NCBI GenBank assembly: GCA_963780635.1
Contig: CAWACW010000015.1
Coordinates: forward strand, 372,001-436,000
Reading direction: 5' to 3'
From: DATEPR01 sp963780635
GTDB taxonomy: Bacteria > Actinomycetota > Actinomycetes > Mycobacteriales > Pseudonocardiaceae
DNA: 64,000 nt
Below, one piece after another: positions 43,726-52,033 of this stretch; the stretch's first letter is position 1, and each line of letters begins with the position of its first letter. The notes under the pieces were generated by a model. It was not told the DNA's origin and ran no database searches. It worked only from the letters and a program-made list of their open reading frames with translations. Both the position numbers and the translations under genes were made by a program.

Positions 43726-44199
43726 ATGACAGAACAGAAGCGGCTCGCGGCCGGTGACCCGGCGCCGGATTTCACGCTGTCCGACGACACGGGTCAGCAG
43801 GTCTCGCTGTCCGACTTCCGGGGTCGCTCGGTAGTGGTGTACTTCTACCCTGCCGCCGGCACGCCGGGGTGCACGAAGCAGGCCTGCGACTTCCGGGACA
43901 ACCTGGCCCAGCTCAACGACTCCGGCTACGACGTGCTGGGCATCTCCCCGGACAAGCCCGAGAAGCTGGCCAAGTTCCGCGCCGCCGAGGGCCTGACATT
44001 CCCGCTGCTGTCCGACCCCGACCGGACCGTGCTGGGCGAGTGGGGCGCGTACGGCGAGAAGCAGAACTACGGCCGCACGATCATGGGTGTGATCCGCTCG
44101 ACGTTCGTGGTGGACCCCGACGGCAGGATCGCGCAGGCGCTCTACAACGTGAAGGCGACCGGCCACGTGGCCCGGCTGCTCAAGGAACTACCGGTCTGA
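43726..44199 (+). CDS. bcp: Thioredoxin-dependent peroxiredoxin (BCP/PrxQ)
   Basis: A 157-residue thiol peroxidase: AAGDPAPDFTLSDDTGQQVSLSDFRGRSVVVYFYPAAGTPGCTKQACDFRD. The peroxidatic Cys49 and resolving Cys54 are spaced as in atypical two-Cys PrxQ enzymes. It reduces H2O2 and organic peroxides with thioredoxin. ATG 43726 was preferred to the GTG at 43717. Convergent with rdgB. Confidence 0.93.
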   Translation: MTEQKRLAAGDPAPDFTLSDDTGQQVSLSDFRGRSVVVYFYPAAGTPGCTKQACDFRDNLAQLNDSGYDVLGISPDKPEKLAKFRAAEGLTFPLLSDPDRTVLGEWGAYGEKQNYGRTIMGVIRSTFVVDPDGRIAQALYNVKATGHVARLLKELPV

Positions 44200-44203
44200 C
44201 GGG

Positions 44204-44812
44204 TCACCCGGCCAGCGCGCGCAGGGTCGGCAACAGCAGGCGGAGCGCCCTGCCCCGGTGGGACAGGGCGTCCTTCTCGTCCGGCGCCAGTTCCGCCGAG
44301 GTCAGCGCGTAGCCCTCGGGCACGAAGATCGGGTCGTAGCCGAAACCGTTGGTACCCCGCGGCGAGCGGACGATCGTGCCGCGCCATTCGCCGCGCACGA
44401 TCGTCTCCTCGCCGTCGGGCGTGACGAACGCGGCGGCACACACGTAGCCGCCGCCGCGCCGCCCCTCGGGCACGTCGTCGAGTTGTTCGAGCAGCAGCCG
44501 CAGGTTCGCATCGTCGTCGCGTGCCTTGCCCGCCCAGCGCGCGGACAGCACGCCGGGCATGCCGTTGAGGGCGTCGACGGTGATCCCGGAGTCGTCGGCG
44601 ATGGCGGGCAGGCCGGTCGCCGCCACCGCGTCCCTCGCCTTCGCGACCGCGTTCTCCTCGAAGGTGGCCCCGGTCTCCGCAGCCTCGGGGAACTCGGGCA
44701 CCTCGGCCAGGCCGAGCACGGTCAGCCCGGCGACACCCTCCGCCGCGAGGATCCGGTCCAGCTCCCACAGCTTGTGCGCGTTGCGGGTGGCCAGCAGCAG
44801 GTTCGTGCTCAC
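44204..44812 (-). CDS. rdgB: RdgB/HAM1 non-canonical purine NTP pyrophosphatase
   Basis: A 202-residue enzyme with the substrate-loop start LLLATRNAHKLWEL, the GATFEENAVAKA and GLPAIADDSGITVDALNGMPGVLSARWAG active-site motif, and the C-terminal NGFGYDPIFVPEG. It hydrolyses ITP, dITP and XTP. Its GTG start overlaps the rph stop (GTGA), so it is the downstream gene of an rph-rdgB operon, as in M. tuberculosis. Confidence 0.95.
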   Translation of the reverse strand: MSTNLLLATRNAHKLWELDRILAAEGVAGLTVLGLAEVPEFPEAAETGATFEENAVAKARDAVAATGLPAIADDSGITVDALNGMPGVLSARWAGKARDDDANLRLLLEQLDDVPEGRRGGGYVCAAAFVTPDGEETIVRGEWRGTIVRSPRGTNGFGYDPIFVPEGYALTSAELAPDEKDALSHRGRALRLLLPTLRALAG

Positions 44813-45573
44813 TTGCCGCGCCTGGTGGGCTCGGGCAGGTCACCCGGGTACGGCTCGGCGAGCGCCTCGACCTGGTGGCGGTTGAGCTCCTCGCAGCCCG
44901 CCAGCGCCAGGTCCAGCATCTTGTCCAAAGTGGACCTCGGGAAGGTGGCTCCTTCGCCGGTGCCCTGGATCTCCACCAGCGTGCCGGTGTCGGTCGCCAC
45001 CACGTTCATGTCGACCTCGGCCCGCGAGTCCTCCTCGTAGGGCAGGTCGAGCCGAACGCGCCCGTCGACCACGCCGACACTGATCGCGGAGATCGCGCAG
45101 GACAGCGGTTTCGGGTCGGCCAGCCGGCCCGCGGCACCCAGCCAGGTGATCGCGTCGGCAAGGGCGACATACGCGCCGGTGATGGCCGCGGTCCGGGTAC
45201 CGCCGTCGGCCTGCAGCACGTCGCAGTCGATCATGATGGTGTTCTCGCCGAGCGCGGCCAGGTCGATGCAGGCCCGCAGCGACCGGCCGACCAGCCTGCT
45301 GATCTCGTGAGTACGGCCACCGACCCGGCCCTTGACCGACTCGCGGTCCGACCGCGTGTTCGTCGACGAGGGCAGCATCGCGTATTCGGCGGTCAGCCAG
45401 CCAAGGCCGGAACCCGTCCGCCACCGCGGCACGCCCTCGTTCACGCTGGCGGCGCACAACACCCTGGTGTTGCCGAACTCGATGAGCACCGAGCCTGCCG
45501 GCCACTTCTGGAACCCGCGCGTGATCCGCACCTCGCGCAGCTGGTCGTCACGCCGTCCGTCGCCTCGTAGCAC
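44809..45573 (-). CDS. rph: Ribonuclease PH
   Basis: A 254-residue phosphorolytic 3'-5' exoribonuclease that trims tRNA 3' ends. Conserved blocks are VLCAASVNEGVPRW, GWLTAEYAMLPSSTNTRSDRE, GRTHEISRLVGRSLRA, IDCDVLQADGGTRTAAITGAYVAL and DLPYEEDSRAEVDMNVV. Length is standard. GTG start at 45573, upstream of rdgB in an overlapping operon. Confidence 0.95.
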   Translation of the reverse strand: MLRGDGRRDDQLREVRITRGFQKWPAGSVLIEFGNTRVLCAASVNEGVPRWRTGSGLGWLTAEYAMLPSSTNTRSDRESVKGRVGGRTHEISRLVGRSLRACIDLAALGENTIMIDCDVLQADGGTRTAAITGAYVALADAITWLGAAGRLADPKPLSCAISAISVGVVDGRVRLDLPYEEDSRAEVDMNVVATDTGTLVEIQGTGEGATFPRSTLDKMLDLALAGCEELNRHQVEALAEPYPGDLPEPTRRGK

Positions 45574-45630
45574 GCCGCTAGCCTAGAGCCGCCCTGTGCA
45601 CGACGATCTCATCGACCCGGGAATCGCTTG

Positions 45631-46197
45631 ATGCCGCTCGCGGAAGGACTGTTCACAGTCGACGGCCTGCCCGCCCACCCGCTGCTGGTGGACGCCGTTG
45701 CCGTGCTGTTGCCGCTGGCCGCGCTGTGCGCGGTCGGCCTCGCCGTGCACCGGAAGCTGCGCCGCCGGTTCGGCTGGCCGGTGCTGGCGCTGACCGGCGT
45801 GGCGGTGCTCGCCGTGCCGTTCGCCGGCGCCACCGGCCGCCAACTCGTCGGCCACGTGCCGCCGAGCGCGGCCCTGACCCGGCACGAGCAGCTCAGCGGC
45901 CAGCTGCTGCCGTACGCGCTCGGGTTCGGTGTCGCCGTGGTGTTCCTGATCGTGGCGGGCAAGCTGGCCGACCGGGAACGCGCCGCCGGCATCCGCGCGG
46001 AGCACGAACGGGCCGGTGCGCACGCGACCGTCGGCGACGACGAGCGGCCCGCGGCGCGACGGGTGCCGACGACGTGGCGGCGGATCTCGGTGCTGGCGTC
46101 GGTGCTGGTCGTGGTGCTGGCCGTGCTGACCACGATCAACGTGGTGCGCATCGGCACGACGGGCGCGCAAGCCGTGTGGCAGGGCGTGGCCAGGTGA
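45631..46197 (+). CDS. DUF2231 family membrane protein
   Basis: A 188-residue protein with four hydrophobic helices: DGLPAHPLLVDAVAVLLPLAALCAVGL, the PVLALTGVAVLAVPFAG region, LPYALGFGVAVVFLIVAGKLAD and VLASVLVVVLAVLTTINVVRIG. The HPLLVD and GRQLV elements match DUF2231, an uncharacterised membrane family. It is inserted on the opposite strand between rph and the MBL hydrolase genes, an addition relative to the mycobacterial gene order as I recall it. Confidence 0.8.
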   Translation: MPLAEGLFTVDGLPAHPLLVDAVAVLLPLAALCAVGLAVHRKLRRRFGWPVLALTGVAVLAVPFAGATGRQLVGHVPPSAALTRHEQLSGQLLPYALGFGVAVVFLIVAGKLADRERAAGIRAEHERAGAHATVGDDERPAARRVPTTWRRISVLASVLVVVLAVLTTINVVRIGTTGAQAVWQGVAR

Positions 46198-46198
46198 C

Positions 46199-46969
46199 TC
46201 AGACCTGGTAGCAGGCCCCCGGCTCGGCCAGCTCGACGTCCCCCGGAAACGCGGCCCGCGCCTCGGCCAGCACCGCGTCCCGGTCGGTCCACGGCTGCAC
46301 GTGCGTCAGCACGAGCCTGCCGACCCCGGCCTTCGCGGCCAGCTCGCCCGCCTGGCGGCCGGACAGGTGCAGGTCGACGGGCCGGTCGGGGGCGTCGGTC
46401 CAGGAAGCCTCGGCCAGCAGCGTGTCCACCCCGTCGGCCAGCCGCAGCAGGTTCGCGCAGGGCCCGGTGTCACCCGTGTAGCACAGCGACCGGCCGTCGC
46501 GCTCGATCCGCAGCCCGTACGCCTCGCAGGGGTGCGCCACGAGAGCGGGGGTCACCGTGCACCCGGCCACCTCCGTGGGCGCGTCGACGTAGGACGTGAA
46601 TGCGAACACGTCGGACAGGTCCGTCTCGGCGGCCTCGGCCGCGCTGGGCGCGTAGGCGGCGGCGAACCGGGTGGCCAGGTCGCTCGGGCCGTGCACCGGC
46701 AGCCTGTGCACTGTGGGGTCGTACGGCGGGGCCGGGTGGTAGCGGCGGAGCACAGCGAGTGCGCTGAAGTCGGCGCAGTGATCGGGGTGCAGGTGAGAGA
46801 ACAGCAGCGCGGTCAGGTCGAACGGGTCGTGATACGTCTGCAGCGCCGCCAGCGTGCCGTTGCCGAGGTCCACGCCCAGCCGGGCCGCCCCGGCCTCGAT
46901 GAGATAGCCGGACGCGGGCGCGTTGGGGCCGGGGACGCTGCCGGAGCAGCCGAGAACGGTCAGACGCAC
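46199..46969 (-). CDS. Metallo-beta-lactamase-fold hydrolase (Rv1339-like)
   Basis: A 256-residue MBL-fold enzyme. It has the RNase Z-like start LTVLGCSGSVPGPNAPASGYLIE, the metal motif SHLHPDHCAD and CYTGDTGPCANLL, and ends with HLSGRQAGELAAKAGVGRLVLTHVQPW. In M. tuberculosis the orthologous position is Rv1339, reported as an atypical class II cyclic-nucleotide phosphodiesterase. A cAMP-degrading role is therefore plausible here too. Confidence 0.85.
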   Translation of the reverse strand: MRLTVLGCSGSVPGPNAPASGYLIEAGAARLGVDLGNGTLAALQTYHDPFDLTALLFSHLHPDHCADFSALAVLRRYHPAPPYDPTVHRLPVHGPSDLATRFAAAYAPSAAEAAETDLSDVFAFTSYVDAPTEVAGCTVTPALVAHPCEAYGLRIERDGRSLCYTGDTGPCANLLRLADGVDTLLAEASWTDAPDRPVDLHLSGRQAGELAAKAGVGRLVLTHVQPWTDRDAVLAEARAAFPGDVELAEPGACYQV

Positions 46970-47000
46970 GCTGGTCAGCTTCGCACGGCGGGCGGAGCGG

Positions 47001-47651
47001 TCAGCCGATGCGGTCGCCCAGCGTGCCGGAGACCGCGGCTTGCTTGGGCCGGTTGGCTTTGGCGACCAGGAAGGCGCACAGGATGCCTGCCAGCGCGCCG
47101 AACATGTGGCCCTGCCAGGAGACGTCCACCCGGCCCGGCAGCAGGCCCCACAGCACGCTGCCCCAGTAGAACAGCAGCACCAGGGAGATCACGATCTGTC
47201 CGAAGCTACGGTTGAAGATGCCCCTGACCAGCAGGAACAGCAGCCAGCCGAACGCGATGCCGGACGCGCCCACCGTGCTGCCCGCGGGCCCGATCAGCCA
47301 GACACCCAGGCCGCTGATGAGCCAGATCGTGGACGTGACGGCGAGCCACGGGCCGATCCCGGCCGCCATCGCCAGGAAGCCGAACACCAGGACCGGCACG
47401 GTGTTGCCGATCAGGTGCGCCCAGCTGACGTGGATCAGCGGTGCCCACAGGATCTCCGGCAGCCCCGTCAGGGTGCGCGGATGGATCCCGTCGTTGGCCA
47501 GGGAGCCATGGAACACCGTGGCGTTGAGCGCCTCGATGAGGTAGAGCAGGGCCGTGAACGCCACGATCACGGCGGCCGCCCGCACGGGGTGCGGCGGCAG
47601 GATGCGCTTGGCCGGGTTGGTCGGCTTCACTGCGACGCGGGTGCTGTCCAC
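47001..47651 (-). CDS. Rhomboid-family intramembrane serine protease
   Basis: A 216-residue membrane protein with six hydrophobic segments. Catalytic Ser is in VGASGIAFGW and catalytic His in WQGHMFGALAGIL; the helix-2 element is HVSWAHLIGNTVPVLVFG (HxxxN). The active-site dyad is complete. The neighbourhood matches M. tuberculosis Rv1337. The GTG start at 47651 is upstream of the MBL gene on the same strand with a 31-bp gap. Substrates are unknown. Confidence 0.92.
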   Translation of the reverse strand: MDSTRVAVKPTNPAKRILPPHPVRAAAVIVAFTALLYLIEALNATVFHGSLANDGIHPRTLTGLPEILWAPLIHVSWAHLIGNTVPVLVFGFLAMAAGIGPWLAVTSTIWLISGLGVWLIGPAGSTVGASGIAFGWLLFLLVRGIFNRSFGQIVISLVLLFYWGSVLWGLLPGRVDVSWQGHMFGALAGILCAFLVAKANRPKQAAVSGTLGDRIG

Positions 47652-47714
47652 ATCTTCGAGGTTACGAGCGTTTTCCCGCTCTCACCTCAGGGTGGACCCT
47701 GAATTTTCGCTGTG

Positions 47715-48134
47715 TCATTCGGACGGGGGCCGCCAGCCCCACTTTCGTAGCAACTCCTCGTCGAACAGCTGTGCCTCTCCGTTGCCCAGCGACCAGTCCT
47801 CGCGGCCGGTCTCGTGCAGCACGATCAGCACGTCCTCGGACCGCACGCCCACCGCTACCAGCTCGGCCACGACGGCTCCGTAGAGCGCCCGCTTCTTCTC
47901 GAAGCTCCGGCCGCGGACCAGCGTGATCTCCACGAACACCGGATTCTGCCTGGTCACGTCCAGGTATGCCGGGTCGGCGATGATCGACTCGGCTGGTTGG
48001 GCATCGATCACCTGGAACCGGTCACCGGGCGGGATCCCGATGGTGTCGACCATGGCCCGGTGGACGCCGTCGGCGATGGCGCGCCGGGAGGTCGCGTCCG
48101 TGTCGTCGCGCACGGTGATCCTGACCAGAGGCAT
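47715..48134 (-). CDS. Tautomerase family protein
   Basis: A 139-residue 4-oxalocrotonate-tautomerase/MIF-superfamily protein starting MPLVRITVRDDTDATSRRAIADGVHRAMVDTIGIP. Pro2 becomes the N-terminal catalytic base after Met removal. The length indicates a fused double-domain (two beta-alpha-beta) form. FVEITLVRGRSFEKKRALYGAVVAEL is the second-half signature. The substrate is unknown. Confidence 0.85.
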   Translation of the reverse strand: MPLVRITVRDDTDATSRRAIADGVHRAMVDTIGIPPGDRFQVIDAQPAESIIADPAYLDVTRQNPVFVEITLVRGRSFEKKRALYGAVVAELVAVGVRSEDVLIVLHETGREDWSLGNGEAQLFDEELLRKWGWRPPSE

Positions 48135-48154
48135 AGCGAAAGCGTAACCGTGCC

Positions 48155-49030
48155 ATGATCGGACCCGTGACGGAGCTGGAGATCGCGCTGCGCGGTGAGC
48201 CGGAGCTGGGCGAGGGCCCGACCTGGGACGTCGGCACGGGCTCCTTGCTCTGGGTGGACATCCTGGGCAGCTCGGTGCACCGGTTCCAGCCGAGCACCGG
48301 CAAGGACGAGGCCACGCCGCTGCCGCAGCACGTCGGCGCGGCGAAGCCCCGCACCAACGGCGGTCTCGTGCTCAACCTGCGCGACGGCGTCGGCCTGCTC
48401 GACACCGCGGGCGCGCTGACCTGGCTGGTCTACTGGGCGCGCGAGGGCATGCGGGGCAACGACGCGGGCGTCGACCCGATGGGCAGGCTGTGGGCGGGCA
48501 CGATGCGCTACGACCAGGCCACCGGCGGCGGCTTCCTGGCCAGGGTCGAACCGACCGGCAAGGCCACGGTCGTGCTGCCGTCGGTGTCGATCAGCAACGG
48601 CGTCGGCTGGAGCCCGGACAACACGCGGATGTACTACGTCGACACCCCGACGCACCGCATCGACGTGCTGGACTACGACCTGGCCTCCGGCGACGCCACG
48701 AACCGCAGGACGTTGGTCGAGGTGACCGGCACCGACGGGGTGCCCGACGGGCTGTGCGTCGACACGGCGGGCTGCGTGTGGGTGGCGGTCAACGGCGGCG
48801 GGCAGGTCCGCCGGTACACGCCCGACGGCGTCCTCGACACGACCGTCGAGGTACCCGCTGCGCAGGTGTCCGCGTGCTGCTTCGGCGGGGACGACTTCGG
48901 CGACCTCTACGTGACGACCGGCCGCGAGCACTTCACCGCTGAGCAGACGGCCGCCTACCCACTCGCAGGATGCCTGTTCGTCGCCCGCGGCATCGGCGAC
49001 GGACTGCCGACGCCGCGGTTCCCCGGCTGA
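48155..49030 (+). CDS. SMP-30/gluconolactonase family protein
   Basis: A 291-residue six-bladed beta-propeller with family landmarks ELGEGPTWDVGTGSLLWVDILG, the metal site GNDAGVDPMGRLWAGTM, SISNGVGWSPDNTRMYYVDTPTHRID and GVPDGLCVDTAGCVWVAV. The metal ligands (Glu of EGPTW, Asn and Asp) are present. It probably hydrolyses a sugar lactone. A GTG at 48167 is an alternative start. Not part of the mycobacterial version of this region, as far as I recall. Confidence 0.88.
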   Translation: MIGPVTELEIALRGEPELGEGPTWDVGTGSLLWVDILGSSVHRFQPSTGKDEATPLPQHVGAAKPRTNGGLVLNLRDGVGLLDTAGALTWLVYWAREGMRGNDAGVDPMGRLWAGTMRYDQATGGGFLARVEPTGKATVVLPSVSISNGVGWSPDNTRMYYVDTPTHRIDVLDYDLASGDATNRRTLVEVTGTDGVPDGLCVDTAGCVWVAVNGGGQVRRYTPDGVLDTTVEVPAAQVSACCFGGDDFGDLYVTTGREHFTAEQTAAYPLAGCLFVARGIGDGLPTPRFPG

Positions 49031-49049
49031 GCCGCCGGAACACCGGGCC

Positions 49050-50000
49050 TCAGGCCCAGAGCTGCCCTTCGATGCCCTCGGTGGCCTCGTCCAGTGTGCC
49101 GCCGTAGGCACCGGTGGACAGGTACTTCCAGCCCGCGTCGGCGACGATGAACGCGATGTCGGCGGACTCGCCGGTACCGGCGGCCTTCTCCGCGACGGAC
49201 AGCGCCGCGTGCAGGATCGCGCCCGTCGAGATGCCGGCGAAGATGCCCTCGGTCTCCAGCAGTTGGCGGGTGCGCCGCAGCGCGTCCCGGGAACCGACGG
49301 AGAACCGGCTGGTCAGCACGTCCGGGTCGTACAGCTCGGGTACGAAGCCCTCGTCCAGGTTGCGCAGCCCGTAGACCAGTTCCCCGTAGCGCGGCTCGGC
49401 GGCGATGATCTGCACGTCCGGCTTCTGCTCGCGCAGGTACCGGCCGACGCCGACGAGCGTGCCCGTCGTGCCGAGGCCTGCCACGAAATGCGTGATCGTG
49501 GGCAGGTCACGCAGGATCTCCGGGCCGGTACCGCGGTAGTGCGCGTCCGCGTTCGCCGGGTTGCCGTACTGGTAGAGCATCACCCAGTCGGGATGCTCGG
49601 CCGCGAGCTGCTTGGCCATCGCGACGGCCTGGTTCGAACCACCGGCGGCCGGCGAGTCGATGATGCGCGCGCCATACGCGGCGAGCAGCTGCCGACGCTC
49701 GATCGAGGTGTTCTCCGGCATCACGCAGACCAGCTGATAGCCCTTGAGCTTCGCGGCCATGGCCAGCGCGATGCCGGTGTTGCCGGACGTCGGCTCCAGC
49801 ACCGTGCAGCCGGGGGTCAGGCTGCCGTCCGCCTCGGCCGCCTCGATCATGGCCAGCGCGGGCCGGTCCTTGATCGAGCCGGTCGGGTTGCGGTCCTCCA
49901 GCTTCGCCCACAGCCGCACGTTCGGCGCCGGGGACAGGTGCGGCAGGCCGACCAGTGGCGTGTCCCCCAACGCGTCCAACAAGGACTCGTACCGGGCCAT
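49050..50000 (-). CDS. cysM: CysM O-phosphoserine sulfhydrylase (CysO-thiocarboxylate dependent)
   Basis: A 316-residue PLP enzyme of the cysteine-synthase family. The PLP lysine is Lys44 in TGSIKDRPA, the Asn loop is EPTSGNTGIALAMAAKLKGY, and the phosphate-binding glycine loop is VAGLGTTGTLVG. Adjacent cysO and mec genes show it belongs to the alternative cysteine route. CysM forms a CysO-cysteine adduct from O-phosphoserine and CysO thiocarboxylate, then Mec frees cysteine. This route is known in M. tuberculosis as oxidant-resistant. Confidence 0.93.
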   Translation of the reverse strand: MARYESLLDALGDTPLVGLPHLSPAPNVRLWAKLEDRNPTGSIKDRPALAMIEAAEADGSLTPGCTVLEPTSGNTGIALAMAAKLKGYQLVCVMPENTSIERRQLLAAYGARIIDSPAAGGSNQAVAMAKQLAAEHPDWVMLYQYGNPANADAHYRGTGPEILRDLPTITHFVAGLGTTGTLVGVGRYLREQKPDVQIIAAEPRYGELVYGLRNLDEGFVPELYDPDVLTSRFSVGSRDALRRTRQLLETEGIFAGISTGAILHAALSVAEKAAGTGESADIAFIVADAGWKYLSTGAYGGTLDEATEGIEGQLWA

Positions 50001-50028
50001 GATCGTCCTTCCTAGCGGTCGGTTCCGG

Positions 50029-50307
50029 TCAGCGCATGCCGCCCGCGACGGCAGGCAGGATCGTCACGTTGTCGCCGTCGGCGACCGGAGCGGTCAGGCC
50101 GCCGGCGAACCGGACGTCCTCGTCGTTGACGTACACATTGATGAACCGGTGCAGCGAGCCTTCCTTCACCAGGCGGGCCTTCAGGCCCGCGTGGTTGGCG
50201 TCGAGGTTGTCGATGACCTCGCCCAGGTTGGCACCGCTCGCCTCGACTGACTTCTCCCCACCGGTGTGGGTCCGCAGGATGGTGGGGATGGAAACGGTGA
50301 CGGCCAT
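50029..50307 (-). CDS. cysO: CysO sulfur-carrier protein (MoaD/ThiS family) with a GG-Met-Arg tail
   Basis: A 92-residue ubiquitin-like carrier, MAVTVSIPTILRTHTGGEKSVEASG...HRFINVYVNDEDVRFAGGLTAPVADGDNVTILPAVAGGMR. The thiocarboxylate-bearing Gly-Gly is at residues 89-90, but two more residues (Met91, Arg92) follow, so the GG is capped. The start at 50307 is set by GGAGGT. It lies between mec and cysM in one operon. Capping implies a processing step, most simply by the neighbouring JAMM peptidase Mec. Confidence 0.93.
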   Translation of the reverse strand: MAVTVSIPTILRTHTGGEKSVEASGANLGEVIDNLDANHAGLKARLVKEGSLHRFINVYVNDEDVRFAGGLTAPVADGDNVTILPAVAGGMR

Positions 50308-50384
50308 GCTGAAATTACCTCCGGTGAGGGGTGTCCTACGTTCAGACGCGTTACGGCCCGCCGGGTATTCCTGCGGGCCCCCGA

Positions 50385-50840
50385 TCACGGGCGGTCGATC
50401 GTGTCGTCACGCCCGGTATGGGCGAACATGTACGATCCGACCACGTCGATCGGCTCCTCGGTGACCACACCGTCCACGATGCGGTACGAACGCAGTTCGT
50501 GCTGCTCTGGATCCCGCGTGGAGACGAGTACGTAGTGCGTGTCCGGCTCTGAGGCGTAGGACACGTCGGTCCGCGACGGGTACGCCTCGGTCGCGGTGTG
50601 CGAGTGGTAGATCACCACCGGCACCTCGTCGGCCGCGTCCATCGCCCGCCACACCCGCAGCTGCTCGCCGGAGTCGAACCGGTAGAAGGTCGGCGACCGC
50701 TCGGCGTTCTCCATCTCGATGACGCGCTCCGGCTGGTCCGAGCCCTCAGGACCGGCGATCACGCCACACGCCTCGTCGGGGTGGTCACGACGGGCGTGCG
50801 CCACCATCGCGTCCACCAGATCACGTCGGATCACCAGCAC
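50385..50840 (-). CDS. mec: Mec, JAMM/Mov34 zinc peptidase of the CysO pathway
   Basis: A 151-residue JAMM-domain metallopeptidase with catalytic Glu23 (DEACG) and the zinc motif HSHTATEAYPSRTD (His79, His81, Ser89, Asp92). It cleaves the cysteine from CysO-cysteine and could also remove the Met-Arg cap from CysO here. First gene of mec-cysO-cysM on the minus strand. Confidence 0.93.
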   Translation of the reverse strand: MLVIRRDLVDAMVAHARRDHPDEACGVIAGPEGSDQPERVIEMENAERSPTFYRFDSGEQLRVWRAMDAADEVPVVIYHSHTATEAYPSRTDVSYASEPDTHYVLVSTRDPEQHELRSYRIVDGVVTEEPIDVVGSYMFAHTGRDDTIDRP

Positions 50841-50898
50841 AGCACCATCCTACGGGCGGAAAGGTCGCCTGCCGATATGTGGGACAACACGTGAACGC

Positions 50899-51924
50899 CT
50901 AGCCCGCGGGCCACACATCCTGGTAGGCGGGCAAGCCGGGCAGGCCGTGTGCGGCCAGCAGCGCGTGCACGATCGCCCTGGCGAACACGTCCGCCGCCGC
51001 GGCGCACAGCAGGTCCAGTTCGGCGGCCCGTGCGGGCTCGGCGAACGTGCCCGTCACACCGCTCAACCGCCTGCGGCCGGTGGCCAGCGCGAACACCGTG
51101 TCGCCGTCGAACATCGAGTGCGCGGGCCGCACGGCCCTGGCCAGACCGTCCTGACCGGCCATCGCCACCCTGCGCGCCTCGGCCTTGGTCAGCTCGGCGT
51201 CCACCGCGACCACACCGATGGTGGTGTTCAACGGGCTGGCACCGGGTGGAGGCGACGACAGCGGCCGCCGCGGCCACGCCCTGCCGAACTCGGCGGCCAG
51301 TTCGAGATCGGCGGCCCACGGCCGGCCGGTGTCCGGGTCGACTGCCTGGCCCGCCGCGTTCGCCGCGACCAGCGCACCGACCACGGCACCCGAGTCGAGG
51401 ACGACGCTGGCCGTGCCGACGCCACCCTTCAACGACCCCAGTTTCGCGCCGGTGCCCGCACCGACGGTGCCTTGCTCGACAGGGCCGTCGGTGGCGGACT
51501 CGCAGGCCGCGTAACCGAAAGCGGCGTCCGGCCGGTTGCCCCACTCGCCGCGCGGCAGGTCGAACAGCACCGCGGCGGGCACGATCGGCACGACCTCGTG
51601 CGGCAACGCACCGACCGGGAACCCGTGCCGCCGCTCCCCCAGCCAGCGCATCACGCCATCCGCCGCCGCCAGCCCGTACGCGCTGCCGCCGGACAGGCAG
51701 ACACCGTGCACCGCGCGGACCAGGTTCTCCGGGGCGAGCAGATCGGTTTCCCGGGTGCCGGGCGCGCCACCCCGCCCGTCCACCGCGCCGGTCGCGCCGT
51801 CGGGCACCAGCACCACGGTCGTGCCGGTGGCCCAGCCATCGCCGAGCCGCTGGTGGTGGCCCACCGAGACACCTGGCACATCGGTGATCGCGTTGCGCGT
51901 GCCCGGATCACGCGGCACCGTCAT
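50899..51924 (-). CDS. P1 family peptidase (DmpA/NylC-like Ntn-type hydrolase)
   Basis: A 341-residue protein with NAITDVPGVSVGHHQRL at the start, VHGVCLSGGSAYGLAAADGVMRWL, GTVGAGTGAKLGSLKGGVGTAS and the self-cleavage segment LNTTIGVVAVDAELTKAEARRVA. The Asn-Thr bond in that segment is where NylC/DmpA relatives cut to expose the N-terminal nucleophile. It matches the position of M. tuberculosis Rv1333. The ATG at 51924 gives the natural N-terminus; the upstream frame runs into the 14-bp repeat. Confidence 0.88.
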   Translation of the reverse strand: MTVPRDPGTRNAITDVPGVSVGHHQRLGDGWATGTTVVLVPDGATGAVDGRGGAPGTRETDLLAPENLVRAVHGVCLSGGSAYGLAAADGVMRWLGERRHGFPVGALPHEVVPIVPAAVLFDLPRGEWGNRPDAAFGYAACESATDGPVEQGTVGAGTGAKLGSLKGGVGTASVVLDSGAVVGALVAANAAGQAVDPDTGRPWAADLELAAEFGRAWPRRPLSSPPPGASPLNTTIGVVAVDAELTKAEARRVAMAGQDGLARAVRPAHSMFDGDTVFALATGRRRLSGVTGTFAEPARAAELDLLCAAAADVFARAIVHALLAAHGLPGLPAYQDVWPAG

Positions 51925-51926
51925 CC

Positions 51927-52033
51927 GAGATCGCCGTTCAGTGGGACATCGCCGCTCACGGTGCCGCAGTGACATCGCCGCTCAGTGGTGACATCGCCGC
52001 TCATCGGACATCGCCGCTCACTCGGACATCGCC
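51927..52033. repeat. 14-bp repeat array GACATCGCCGCTCA between P1 peptidase and DUF2017 genes
   Basis: Exact copies of GACATCGCCGCTCA start at 51945, 51971, 51990 and 52007. A variant is at 51927 and a truncated one at 52025, separated by 3-12 bp spacers. On the minus strand each unit reads TGAGCGGCGATGTC and carries both a TGA and an ATG. The DUF2017 stop codon (52018-52020) is part of the array. Confidence 0.85.
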
